From: Echinococcus granulosus
Taxonomy: Eukaryota; Platyhelminthes; Cestoda; Cyclophyllidea; Taeniidae
Assembly (NCBI RefSeq): GCF_000524195.1
Contig: NW_020170494.1
Location: forward strand, 76,977-140,976
Direction of reading: 5' to 3'
DNA: 64,000 bases
Shown here: positions 48,675 to 60,600 of the stretch, one piece after another
How the letters are laid out: every line of letters begins with the position of its first letter
How positions within the stretch are numbered: position 1 is the stretch's first letter
Made by a program: the position numbers and the translations under genes
Notes under the pieces: model-generated
Seen by the model: only the letters and a program-made list of their open reading frames with translations
Databases searched by the model: none
What the model was told of the DNA's origin: nothing

Positions 48675-48713
48675 TAAGCGGGTAATCTACTGTATTTAAC
48701 ACCAATCTTAAAG

Positions 48714-48959
48714 GTGTGGGAAGACAAAGTGCCTAAGCAGGATGTGTATCATCGATGTACAAAATGGACTGTACCTAGTGTCATGCCCCTGAGTCCACGT
48801 CGTTCTGCCCTTCTAATTAGTCTGTTATTAAAACTGGGAGTTGTACAGACGATTGAGGCGTTACTTGATCGGTCACCTATTTATAATTCCTACTTGTGTG
48901 AGTTTGAAGGTCGTGATGGGGTGTATGAAATTGATGAAATTCGTGTCCATATGCACTAG
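48714..48959 (+). CDS. possible terminal exon, unidentified
   Basis: Open frame directly after the gap, ending at a TAG at 48957. Composition is coding-like (LISLLLKLGVVQTIEALLDR, then an acidic CEFEGRDGVYEIDEIRVH). It could be the last exon of a gene interrupted by the gap, or part of the JMJD4 5' region. No family is recognised and no splice site was established. Confidence 0.25.
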   Translation: MWEDKVPKQDVYHRCTKWTVPSVMPLSPRRSALLISLLLKLGVVQTIEALLDRSPIYNSYLCEFEGRDGVYEIDEIRVHMH

Positions 48960-49728
48960 TGCTGCGAGGTCATAATCCTAGCCCTATTGGCGCAGTTGTC
49001 GCACTGTCTGCTTCTGAGGGGGCTTTCGGCTCCTGGTGGTCGGCCAAGCACCGGAGTCTTTGTCACATCATCACATTGTCCACAACGTCGCCTTTTGTGC
49101 TGAAGATATTTATTGGATTTTTTGTTTCTATTCCGACACAGTATTGGGTTTACATTTTTCCTTGTTGTGTTTGAGTTCTATTAATTCTTTAATAACTTTT
49201 ATTATAGCCCATAAAACCGTTCTTATAAAGCATAATTTTGCCTATGATTTGACTCAAACGCGTTTATTTACGTCGGCATGCTACGCTTTCTTACCTTGAT
49301 TCATGTAAGTTATGTTCGTTTAGTCCTTGTCCTTGCATAACACAGGAAATACACTTGCGTTGATCCCACAATACGATTGTTTTCTATCTCTTTGAATATT
49401 GCACTATTCGTATGTTCGTTTTGCCAATAAGTGTACCTGCATTTACTGAATTCCACAAGGATTGTGTTTCATTATCATCTAATGAATGTCCCGATCTGTC
49501 ATATGTATGCAGTTGCTCCTTATCATAAGTCGAAATCAGGAGCTGCTATACTAGATGCTCTCTATTTCTTCTCCTCAAGCACATGCTCATGCTTTTTCAG
49601 GCTCCCAACTTCGTGCGTCTTCTACATGTCAGCTAACATTCCGGCATCTATTCCTTACTTAGATATTACCTACAAATACTGTGATTTTTATGCTAAGTGA
49701 GTAGAAGAACAGATCACATTTTTAATAG

Positions 49729-51480
49729 GTTTCTGCATCTCAATCTTCCTTGCCTTTTCACCGAGAGCCACACATGTACTTGGCCCGCCAGGCTGAACTG
49801 GTCTGAAAATGGATCTATCAGTATTGACCGGGTGTTGAAGCCTTTTTCAGGTGCCTTTCCGCAACCTGCATTCTCATTGTTGTTCAGGTAGCGAATTATG
49901 TGTTGCGAATTGTCGCGATATCGAATTCGGTGCACATCCAACTCTTACTATGACAAGCGAGGAGTACCTAGCCTACTGGAAGACTGCCGGTTGTGACGGG
50001 ACTGAGCAGTTGCTCTACCTGAAGGACTGGCACTACTTTAAGTAGAACACGCTTCCCCATCGGTAATACACATATTCTTGTAGGGGGAAGGACTTTCGCA
50101 ACTACTACTCTCAGCCCGTTTACTTCTCCTCCGATTGGTTAAACGAATTTTACGAATTTCGTACTGACTGTGACGATGACTTTCGCTTCGTCTATATCGG
50201 ACCGGGAGGAACATGGACGCCGCTGCACACCGACGTCTACTGCTCCTACAGTTGGTCTGCCAACATTGTGGGTCGCAAACGGTGGTGGGTCTTTCCTCCC
50301 GGTAGGGAATCAACATTAAACCGGTCTTCTGCCCCACCCACCTAAGTGCTTTAATTATCCTTGGTTTTGGTCCTCGCTTTCTGATCCGACTGTAGCTTCT
50401 ACCTGGATTAAGTTGTCTGTGAAATGATTTTTCTGTCACTTCTGTCCTTCCATAATGTATCACGCGTATTACCTAGGTTGTGGATGCATTCTTTTTTTGC
50501 TGTAGGAGAGGAGAACAAGTTGATAGTGTCACATGGTGGTCAGCTACCGTCGGACATAAGTCAATGTGACTTTGCTGACCCAGAAACCCAGGATTCCGAC
50601 CTACCACGATGTTATGTTTTTGATCAGCAGCCTGGCGAAATGTTTTTTGTCCCTTCCGGCTGGTATCACCAGGTTTTAAATCTGGTATGTAGATTCATTC
50701 TCTAGCCACATAAGCGGTGTATTTCTTCGCCTTTAGACAGACTGCATCTCGATCAACAACAACTGGCTGAACGCGTGCAACGTCACTCTTGTATGGCGAC
50801 ACTTGCAGGCACAATTGCGAGAGGTGAAAAAGTCTTGCTCCGATGTGGAATCCACCCCAGGTTGGGATGATGCTTGTCAGGTGGGTTTAGGATAGGAAAT
50901 CATCCTACTTACGCTGTCAAAGTAGTTCTTAAACCGTGTTTGAGCAGTTAGTTCTTCAATGTGACTACCTAGCTAAAAAAATGAAAGTGATACTTCGTTG
51001 TCGTGATACTACTGACCAGGGGCCTTTGCATGCTCATTTCAGGAGTGCCTAAAGGCATGGGAGGGCTGGAACTACAGGGAATTTTTTGTCCTTCTGAAGT
51101 ACATCCTAATCTCGCGATGGCTGCGTTTGACTGTACAGGAGGTACGACAGCGTCTACCCACGGTGGCAGGAATACCAGGAGGTGGAAAGGTACCGTTGCA
51201 TGTGTTAGACGAACAAGTAGAGAGCTTACTCTCGGACATAGCCAGTTCAGAGCCCCTTCTAGTAAAGTGGTTGACTGGTGACACCCTTGACAGCCGGCTG
51301 CAGAACTTCGTGGACGTCGAGACGACGACTTCTGTCAGTAGCATTTGGCAGCACGATCTTGTGGAAGCCACGCGGACGATCAGATCCATGGTGGTGAATG
51401 AGGATTTGAAGCGATTGCGTTTGCATTCCAGGGGCCCTGCAGCCTGGCTCTGGAAGGTCGTCCTTGGTGGTCAAGTTTGA
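49729..51480 (+). CDS. JMJD4: JMJD4-like 2-oxoglutarate/Fe(II) oxygenase, 5' incomplete
   Basis: Exons 49729-49850, 49888-50041, 50084-50301, 50506-50684, 50737-50880 and 51043-51480 join in phase; the first intron is 37 nt. The sequence follows JMJD4 along its length: NLPCLFTESHT, CVANCRDIEFGAHPTLTMTS, LYLKDWHYF and QPVYFSSDWLNEFY. The JmjC core is VYIGPGGTWTPLHTDV with the HxD iron ligands, then SANIVGRKRWWVFPPG with the 2OG-binding Lys. The distal strand FFVPSGWYHQVLNL has the second His, followed by ISINNNWLNACN. The C-terminal helical region is WNYREFFVLLKYI. Human JMJD4 hydroxylates a lysine of release factor eRF1; that activity is inferred. Exons upstream of 49729, including the start codon, were not located and may lie in or near the gap. 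Confidence 0.9.
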
Positions 51481-51580
51481 CGTACCAAAGGCTCATCTCA
51501 TGACTGTACGCCCTTTTACGTCTTGAATTTGCTTGCAAATGTTTAGAATTTGTGGATATTGTGTTTTGCTTCTTCGGACT

Positions 51581-51586
51581 AATAAA
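51581..51586 (+). terminator. poly(A) signal AATAAA for JMJD4
   Basis: AATAAA 101 nt after the JMJD4 stop, in a T/G-rich context. Confidence 0.6.
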
Positions 51587-52250
51587 TTGCTGCAGTTGGT
51601 CCAGTCCTTTGTTTTGGGCGTATCATGGTCGAAGCGCAAGTAACGCCTACTTTTGCCTCTGCATTAGATTTAGCAATTACATAATCTTTACAAGAAACAG
51701 TGAAGGCCAATTTTGAAACTAGCTAGATGTTGTTTCTTACTCGCCCTGAAAGCCCACTTTAGTAAGACATCTTGTACGTCGTATTCCGTGAAATGTGTGT
51801 GCTTAAGTTTGTTTTAAGTTACTCTGTACTCCATTTCTTATAGGCGTAGATTTACTTGATTTGATATTTTCCATCCATTAATCGAGTAAGTAATTGAAAA
51901 TACATTCGGAAATAAGTTAAAATACCCATAGGTATATTGTTTTGTCTGGTGACCTTGGAAACAACTGGACTGTTTGTGGTGCCGTCAGGGCGACCCAGAA
52001 ATCCGGATAAGTGCTCTTTTTGTAGGGCTTCATTGGTGAACAATGCTGCATTGTTAAAAGGCTTTAGAACCTTCTCTTCCTCCCCCCATTTACCCTCTTC
52101 GGCTGCTATTGGGTGGCATGAAGAGGTCAGTGCGATGCGCAAACACGTGGTTCGTCCAGCATTTGAATTTATCGATCGCGAGTTGACGCTCACTTGTAAG
52201 AGAAGACACGCAAAACATCGTTAGGGCTGCGCGCCTCCGCTCCTCCGGAC

Positions 52251-53285
52251 ATGGACTCGAAGTATGCTGGTGGAAGTCAGCTTATGCACTTTTTGACCGA
52301 TGAAACCGGTGCCAGGTGCGGCGATTTCACATTCAACGAGCACGACTTGGTGCTCACGTGCTCTCGTGAGGTGAACCTGAACGATCAACCCGCCCAAATC
52401 ATGGTTAGTCATCCCAAGATTCCGGGTCTCTCGTGGGTGATATTTTTCTACCAAACTGGGCCCAATCAGTACCAACCACGAATCGCCTATGATTTCCCAA
52501 GCTACTTGCGCGGTGACTGTGAAGTCTGCATTCAGTTTGCTGGTATGCACTGGATGGTGAAGCATAAATTTGAGGGAAGCTCGTGGTTAACCACTTCCCT
52601 AGCACCCAAAGTTATGAATGAGCGTTGGGTTACTCTGGGAACAGTGAAAAAGGCTGACGTTCGCATTAACATCACTAAGATTTGGTTTAAGTTTCCCATA
52701 TTTACTGCTTGTTGTCATCCGATTAAAACGAAGAGGACAGTTCGTCTGCCGGATTTCACTATGCCAGATCATTTTGCGGACGTACAGCTCGTACCACAGG
52801 ATCCCAACAATCGAAAACTCTTTGCCCATCGTCAAGTCCTAGCTATGAATTCTCCCTGGTTCTACGAGCGTTTCCGACACGCTGCTAGTCTCAATTGTGG
52901 TGATATTGGACCTATTATCGCAATTCCCTTTGATTTTGAGTGCGTTCACAATTTCCTTCGTTTCATTTACCCAAATACCGATTTCCAAATCGGTCCTCTT
53001 AATGTGGAGGGTCTTATGGACATGGGAAAGGAGTATCAGATACCCTATATAATTCGACAATGCGAGAAGTTTCTGTACAGGTATATGGAGGGTGGATCGG
53101 CAGTTCTGGCCTACTATCTGGGTCGCAAGCAGGAGCTGCCAGCTCTTCAAGACGCCGCTCTGCTCCACTTAGCCGAGTTGAACTCATCACAATTGCGGTC
53201 GCGCATCGCACTTGACATGAAAGACAAAACTGCTGACACACAGGAGATTCTTCTCAACGACCTATGCGTTCGCCTCTCCGGTTAA
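52251..53285 (+). CDS. intronless BTB/POZ domain protein
   Basis: One uninterrupted 344-aa frame from ATG 52251. The second half is a BTB/POZ domain from about residue 170: MPDHFADVQLVPQD, KLFAHRQVLAMNSPWFYERF, IPFDFECVHNFLRFIYPNTD, then EGLMDMGKEYQIPYIIRQCE. A short alpha-helical continuation follows, but there are no Kelch repeats. The N-terminal 160 residues are beta-rich and may be a diverged MATH-like module (LTCSREVNLNDQPAQIMV, WMVKHKFEGSSW). This architecture is common in adaptors for Cullin-3 ligases; that role is inferred. The absence of introns contrasts with the surrounding genes. Confidence 0.85.
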   Translation: MDSKYAGGSQLMHFLTDETGARCGDFTFNEHDLVLTCSREVNLNDQPAQIMVSHPKIPGLSWVIFFYQTGPNQYQPRIAYDFPSYLRGDCEVCIQFAGMHWMVKHKFEGSSWLTTSLAPKVMNERWVTLGTVKKADVRINITKIWFKFPIFTACCHPIKTKRTVRLPDFTMPDHFADVQLVPQDPNNRKLFAHRQVLAMNSPWFYERFRHAASLNCGDIGPIIAIPFDFECVHNFLRFIYPNTDFQIGPLNVEGLMDMGKEYQIPYIIRQCEKFLYRYMEGGSAVLAYYLGRKQELPALQDAALLHLAELNSSQLRSRIALDMKDKTADTQEILLNDLCVRLSG

Positions 53286-54686
53286 TCCACTCATTCACCC
53301 ACTTTCACTGTTTCTAATGGCGTGTAGTCATGTTTAAACGTTGATTACAATATCGGGATCAATCCTTCATTGGTGTCGTCTAGTATACTTGCCCCAGTAA
53401 GGGGCTAGAGGTTTTAGCTCTTAGAAATCAGGACTATGCTTTTTTATAAACCCGCCGGTTTGGTTTACGTTTTTTTCACAGAATTGCTCTCCGAGTAGTT
53501 TACATCGCCACGGTTGGTTTGTGTGGGTAAATTAAAATATGGTCTGACGTGGGCTGTTTTTTGTGGGTAGCATAATTAAATCGACTTAAGGACGCTTGGT
53601 ACCCAACTGGCCATTCCACCTGGCAGGTTTCCGGTTTATGGGCAATGGCCAAGGCTGAGACTCGTGAGTCTTTGGCTTTACAGTTTTTGGGAAATTGAGA
53701 ATCTAGTGTTTATATTTATTCTTATTATTCTATGTCTAGTGTGTTTAAACTAGATTAAATGTCCCTTTAACGCATTCGATGGTGTTAGTTGAGTCTTAAG
53801 TTAGCATAAAATATTGAGTTGAGAGGCTGGGCTACTTCTCAAAAATTGAAAGGCTACTTGATTTTGCGTAATCTGTGAAACTAAAAGCAGTAGTTTACTC
53901 ACTCTGATTGGTAGGAATTTGAATTTGGTTTATTCAAACAACAATCAACATTAACTGGAGGCCAAGTCTGCAGTTTTCACCTGCGGCGGAGGTTTAGACA
54001 ACTTCATGGATAATTTCAAGGCTTACATGAATTCATTGGCAAGAGCAATTGGGGGAAATAAGGGCCTTAATCTGTGAGAAATAGAAGTTTCATGTTATTC
54101 CACTGCCAGATCTACTTGTAGTTCAGTTCAGCAACCAATAAACTTTTTTCAAAATAAGTGGAATGTTGCTACGGGATAGAGGTTGTATTTTTTTAAAACA
54201 TCAAGTTTGCATTGTAAGCGAGGCCTAATGCTGAACTGCAGGAGTTTTGGTCTCTGGAACTCTATTCCTATCAACTTCCCGTCGGTAAGGCATTTTGACC
54301 CTTCTGTTCTGTACTTGCTTTCATTTTATTTCAGGTTTTAATATAACCCAAAAGACGTTTTGAACAATCTAAAGAGAATCTGAGAATGTCATAGATTAAA
54401 AGATACTATATTTACGCCTACAAATAGGTGCACCCTAGTTAAATGGTTCGATATGATGAGGTTCAGATTTCTTTAGCTTAATGAAAAGCATAGGAAAAAT
54501 GACAGCGCTATGATGAAAATAATCTCTGTTTGCAAATAATCTGTTTATATTATGGCGAAGGGAGTGCGCTAGGCACTGCATTTTAACGCTGTGGTTTGCA
54601 GACAGGAGTGACTTGTGAGTGTGCGAGCGAGTAAATGAGCAGCTCTGGCTGCATAGACGGCAGTTGGTCCTCCTCGCAGCGCCCCG
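53286..54686. other. intergenic; possible poly(A) signal at 54137
   Basis: Contains the 3' flanks of the BTB gene (+) and the TRPC gene (-). AATAAA at 54137-54142 (+) is a possible but distant poly(A) signal for the BTB gene. No gene is recognised. Confidence 0.4.
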
Positions 54687-57600
54687 TCAGCGCTGGTGCC
54701 TAGGTTGCGCCCGTCTTGGTGCGGACAGCGAGAGTCCTGCGGCTGCGCCTCCTCTGTACGTCACCGATACTCCGCCGATGCGCTCGCGGTTGATGCTGGG
54801 GGTGCTCGAGGCCGGTGCAGGTGCGCGGGGTGGGGAAAGCGAAGAGGTGGAAAGGGGGGCATTGGCGCTCACACTTGGCGCTGCCGGGGTCTCGGACCCT
54901 GAGTTGGATCCACTGGGTTGTTGGCACTGGCTCATAAACTGCATCAATTGGCGTGCAAAGCTGTGCAACTCGCCTTTTACTTCATCAATGATCTCATGCT
55001 TCAAGCCCTTTAGACCTTCGCTAGTTGCAGTTGTGGCCTGTAAACCGCTCAGAAGTGGTGGCGTGTTTGGCCCAGGGGAAATGCGCCGAATCTGTCAAGA
55101 AGTAGGCGAAACTTATGCTGAGAGGTAATTAAGCATGGCCGATCTGTTTTTATCCAAAAATTAGGGTGTAGAAATTCATTACTGAGTCATTTATATGGAA
55201 CGATGACCGCAGATAGGTCTACGCCCTCAAGTGCCCCAAGTGCATCTAGCGATTACAAAACTCAGGAATAGTTTTACATTCAAGACAATTTATTAGGCAT
55301 TTTAATTTGTAGCGAAGTGAGGCTTGTTTCATATGTTTACGATTTTTATCCAAAGCTGACGGAATTGAGAGAAAAATTTTTCTACGAAGACATGAAATTG
55401 AATAGTCCCAATGAGAAGATTTGTCGTATTGCGCGTAAAAAAAGCGGCCTTATTTGGAAGTAAATGCGTCCATAAGCAAACATTGCCATGGAGATGATTG
55501 GTAACGCATCAGAAAGGCACCAAAAAGCTCAAAATCTATTATAGAGGACGAGCGTCACCTGGTCTTTTCTTGGTTAATGTCCCTTGTCGTTTGTATCCTT
55601 GTTACGTCCTATCGGATGCTGTGAAACATGTTGACTTCACTACGGCGTAAAATTTGGCCTTTTGTTTGAAAGAAATTCAATTCCATACAAAAATATTATT
55701 GGAAACTGCCACGCAACTTAAAGTTTTGCCATATTTAATACTTATGCTTCTGGTTTTGGTGACAGCCATTACTATTACTGGGAATAGGACGGGAAATTTT
55801 GAAGTCCTTTTCTTTAGGGACAACATTATTTCGTGGGTCGAAAATGAATATGGAAACCAAAAATAAAACATTTAACTAATAAAATATGTGTGGCTTTGAG
55901 TCGGGCCTAATCATTTACACTGGAAAGGTATACCTTTGCCCCGTCTTTTGTTTTGACTGGCGTATACTGTTCTAAATACCAATCTCCTTTGTTCTTTCAA
56001 CTGTTACAACTGTCTTAAATGACATTATAAATGTTTACACCAACTGTGAAAATTTTGTATGCGTAAAGATAAAATTGTCATCTTGCTCTCGTAAAAACAA
56101 CAAAGTGAGCACCACACTTTCTCACCCTCTCATTTGTGATTAATGCCACACTTGGGATATGGAAGATCTTAAAGCACAGTTGTTTTACTGACATGCCCCT
56201 AAGGAGACGGTGAGCCAAAGACAGTGCTTACCCTAAAACTCCAGTAAACGGGGACCCTAAAAAACCACGTATGCAACTCGGGGCAAATTTGAGAAGACTT
56301 ACTAGTCTTAATGAGCAGGCGTGAAGGAAGTAAACTCGATGCTTAAACAGCAGAGCCGGCTTGCCATTACGTAGAACATGACAACTGTTATGTACTAGGT
56401 TGGTTGCCATGCAGGACAAAATTTCCGATCTAGTGGAAACACCCAAAGAGATTAATGACGTCGAGGTCGAGTATATCCTCAAATGTATGAAATTTCGATG
56501 AATGACACGATTGGCCCTTGGGTGTTTCTTAGCAGCGTTGACCGCGTTGCGGTGGCTGACGCTGGAGGTTGACCAATGAGAGAACCGGTGACGACACTCA
56601 AAAGAGGGGAAAGACTGTGTAGTACTTTGGTAGTTTAACCTTCAATTCTTAAAGGGCCAGTTAGGTGCTCCACCATTGTTTCTTGCTGAGTTAAGTGGTC
56701 TCCGGCCCATGCTAGTAGCTCCAAACCCTACTGTATGTGGAATATATACATATATATATATTTATATATTCTGCTCGAGTATAATGTCTTTCTTTGTGTC
56801 CAGAGAAACCTCAGGGTGCTACTGTTATGCACCAAAACAATGACAAGCTAAGATTGTTGTTCGCATTTCAGTCCGTGAACGGAAACATCGTAGTTGGGAA
56901 ATTTAAAAAAAAAAAACAAGCTTAACTTGAAAGCATGATTTTGTTGTTTTGTATCAGGCACTTTTTGAAATCTTTGTGCATAAATACATTTTTGAATAAA
57001 ACGTTAAAGGTTTAAATCAATTTAAGTAAGTAATTTTCGTCGAGATGTCTATGAGAAAAACTGATATTTGAACACTACCAAGTGATTCGCTTGATGGAAA
57101 TTCGCATTGATGTGTGAATATGATGTGATGTTAAGTGTAGCAAAATGTCATTCGTCTGAGTCCGCATTCAACTGCGCTGGTGCTCCTATTGGCTATTATT
57201 CTAAGTCTTTAGAGAGGGTTTGAGACTCTGCATGAATATTGAGAACTATAGTTAACAGAATTGTTATACTCTTAAGTCATAGGACATCACGAGATTCATA
57301 AGAGGACCAACTTACAAAAACCTTAGACTTCAGTTTCTCTACACTTTTGCATGAACATACTTCATTACTCGTTACAGCTTCTGAGCGTTTTCTAGGGTAA
57401 TTAGGGCATCGGAGTAAAATAAATGACCATGATTACCCATTCAGGAAGTATATTCTCTACGTGTTTACAGGCTGGTTTCTTGCTGACCAGCTTTTGAAGC
57501 GGCGTATTCGTCATTCCACGGGCGTGACTACGTCTTTGCAGAACGATTTTCTAGCAATAACCGTTGACGCATTGCCGCTTTAGCAAATAACTCACCTTTG

Positions 57601-60600
57601 AAGGTACTTGACACCGACCACATCACTAGATCTACCACTTCTCTAATAAAATGATTATACCCTTTAGGCTATTACGAATAGGAAACCTCGTGCTCTAGTG
57701 TAAAAAATGAATCCTTCTAAAAGGCCCACCATTTTTAATGACGGTATTGAATTATCATGTCATTTACTCAAATACAAGGATCTGAGCTTATAGGGAGTAA
57801 CGTTTGTGCGTCCGGGCTGAATAATCCTTTTTTATTGGGTCTTCTTATTTTCCATTCTGTATGTTAATTTTCCGAATCAATCTTTGATATGAAAGGCATT
57901 GAAATTTAGCGTATAATTATTTGCGCACAGACCTCCTCACTTAGAGCTTGTATCTGTGCGCCGAGAGCCTTGATTCCGGGGATGGAGGCTGTCTCGTTAG
58001 ATCCGACGGAATGCGATGGCGGCTGCGGAGGTCGTGAAGCAGCGCTAGAGGAGGAGCTGGACCCCTTCGTGGAACAATTCTCCTGCCCTTGTTGGTGATG
58101 GGGCACCAGCACCGAGAGTAGCTGGTACTTCAGACCCTCCAAATGACCAATCGAGCGCACTACCTCGCGTTGTCTATCCTCGCGCAGTTCATACCTGTCC
58201 CGGTCCATTGGAGCAAAGCAAAACACACACATGCCGTAGTGGTGCATCGTAAAAAGGTGTCCTACATCACTCGTTAGGCAAGACGCTTAGAGCTTTAAAA
58301 TGATAAACCGGTAGTTTTGACTAAAAAAGGACCAACGTCGTAGTCTCTGAGCACACAACCTATGTAAAACAGGTCTGAACCATCGCGACATATGTGCTGA
58401 AACGTGCGGGAGCTTCAGCCTCCGCAGGCTGTACTTCCACTCCGCAACATGCGAGTAGCTTCACAATCCTTTCATGGGTTAATGATGCATGCTTTGCCAC
58501 ACCTCATTGGTTTATTACGGATTTGAAGAAGACTTGGGGCGTAACGTAACGCATAGTAGTTCCAAAAGGCTACCATTTTTTTCTTTTTATGACCATTGGT
58601 ACATATAGAAGTAATCTCACTTCCATTCTTGCCACAACAATTAATATTTAGCTCAAAGGCAATGTCTCAATTTTCCTCCCACGTACACGCGATAGCCTTT
58701 GTTTAAAAATGAAAGGGTACATGGTTTTGTTCATAAAACTTTAAATAAACTGGCAAGTAATGTATCGGTAAATGTTGTAATGCAAGCACCGTTTCACGTC
58801 GACTATTATCTTGATCAGTTTGCTCCAAAACCCGATTAAAGTTGTGCCTTCAAAGTGGTGATGTAAATAAGTTGTTGATACAGCGAAGAGGGATTCTATC
58901 GTAGAAACTAACCTCAGACTGGAAATGTCCTGTTTGATTTCTAGAAGGTCGTCTTCGTTGACTATACCCTGTCGCATCGTCTTCTTTGACACGTGGATGT
59001 ACCGTCGCACCAAAATGCGTGTTATGGCCTGGATGTAATAGCAAGGGGGTGGGGGTGAAAAAAAGTTGGACAGACAATCTGATAAAACGCCTTAGCCGAA
59101 AAGCTCTTAAAAAGCGGTTTTAAGTTTGATTCTGTGCAGATTTACACTCTAGTTACACAAGCCAGGCATTTAACACTGGGAACTTGTGGAATAAAATCTC
59201 CCATAGTCTACTTTCAATATCATTCTATACTTAGATATTACCCTCAATTTACACTCCTCTAACTATGAATTTAAAGTTGGTTATGCTAAAAAGGAACTAA
59301 CCTGATATGAATGCTTCTTTCCTGACTTCTTGCTAGAAGTCTAAAATAGGGGAAGCCACCCAGTATTAGTCCATGTATGCAAATATGCATTGCTTATTAA
59401 ACCTCTTAATTCGGGGACGGGGTGAAGGCATAGCCACTGAACAAAGGCTCCTACATAATAATGGCGTGATTTTCAAATCAGCTGGATTATAGCAAATAGG
59501 ATTTCAGTAAAAAAGACTCCTTTTTCTGTGATTGCAAAATGTGGCAAACTTTTATCTCGTAAATGCAACTAATGAGTCCTTATAAGCGGCTCACGGCGAG
59601 AGTCCAGTAATATGTCGAATTAAGCTTCAAATTGAGGAGAATTTAATGCGCTCGCAGCAACTTTTGTAGCTGGTCTAATTTACGGGTGAAATGCAAAGAT
59701 TTTTTATTTTTGGCTAAGAGTTGAGCTGCACCTATAGGTTAAAATAATAATCACATTTCGCTTTTAATGTGCGCCGAAAAAGAAGCGAAAACAGAGAGGA
59801 CTAATCTGTGGGAGTAGTAGTTCTCATTCTTGACAATGATTAAATCAGTAGTACCAGTTATGTCTTTTTTAATTCATTAAATGTTGAATGTCTACTTCCT
59901 CGGTTCTAATCCTTGCATCAGCTGCTTTATCAAAACAAATTTGCTTTTTACGTTGCAAAATTGCACTTATTTCTGTCAGTCTTTTGCATCTTATTGGAGT
60001 CGTAATAATTGGGATAACTCGTTAGACCCTCTAAGATGGATTTAATTGCCTTTCTGCGAAAAAATACCCATTGTATGAAGGAAATCCAAAAACCCGGACA
60101 CCCAAGATGTATTCGTCGAAAGCCGCCCTGTTCGCACTCACAATTTCTGAACTAGCGCATTTTCGAACGCAAAAAAAAAAACGCTGGCCAAAAAGTGTAG
60201 AAATGGAACTACTGTACTTTATTAGTCTTTTGTTTTATGTTATTACAACTGCAATCTGAGTCTGGGCGTAATTTACATATGGCCGTCTACCTTACGACAA
60301 AACGATTATTTTGTCTAGATATTTCGATGTTCAATATTTTCTCGAAAATGTGGTGCAAGTGCTAAAGTAAGCGTCTTCCTGAACTTAATGGAACTTAAGA
60401 AGTCATGCTTTGATGATGGCTGATTTCTCTTACCAGTCGATATTATGACACATTTCTCATTTCTTCAACTAGTGGCATTTCAATTACCTCAGATTTCATT
60501 GATTTCAGGTAAATTTAGAGGTAGGTTACAAAAATGAAGAAGTCTTCGAAGAAGTGTGGCGTAGATCAAATATGGCCATCAGCTCTCCCCTGTCATAAAA

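Noticed and set aside
48428..48685. Plus-strand frame spanning the gap
   Set aside because: It exists only because N bases were translated as unknown residues.
52221..52565. Minus-strand 114-codon open frame
   Set aside because: Shadow of the BTB gene N-terminus on the opposite strand.
54619..55128. Plus-strand 169-codon open frame
   Set aside because: It is antisense to the last TRPC coding exon (55037-54687), whose phase and family context are well supported.
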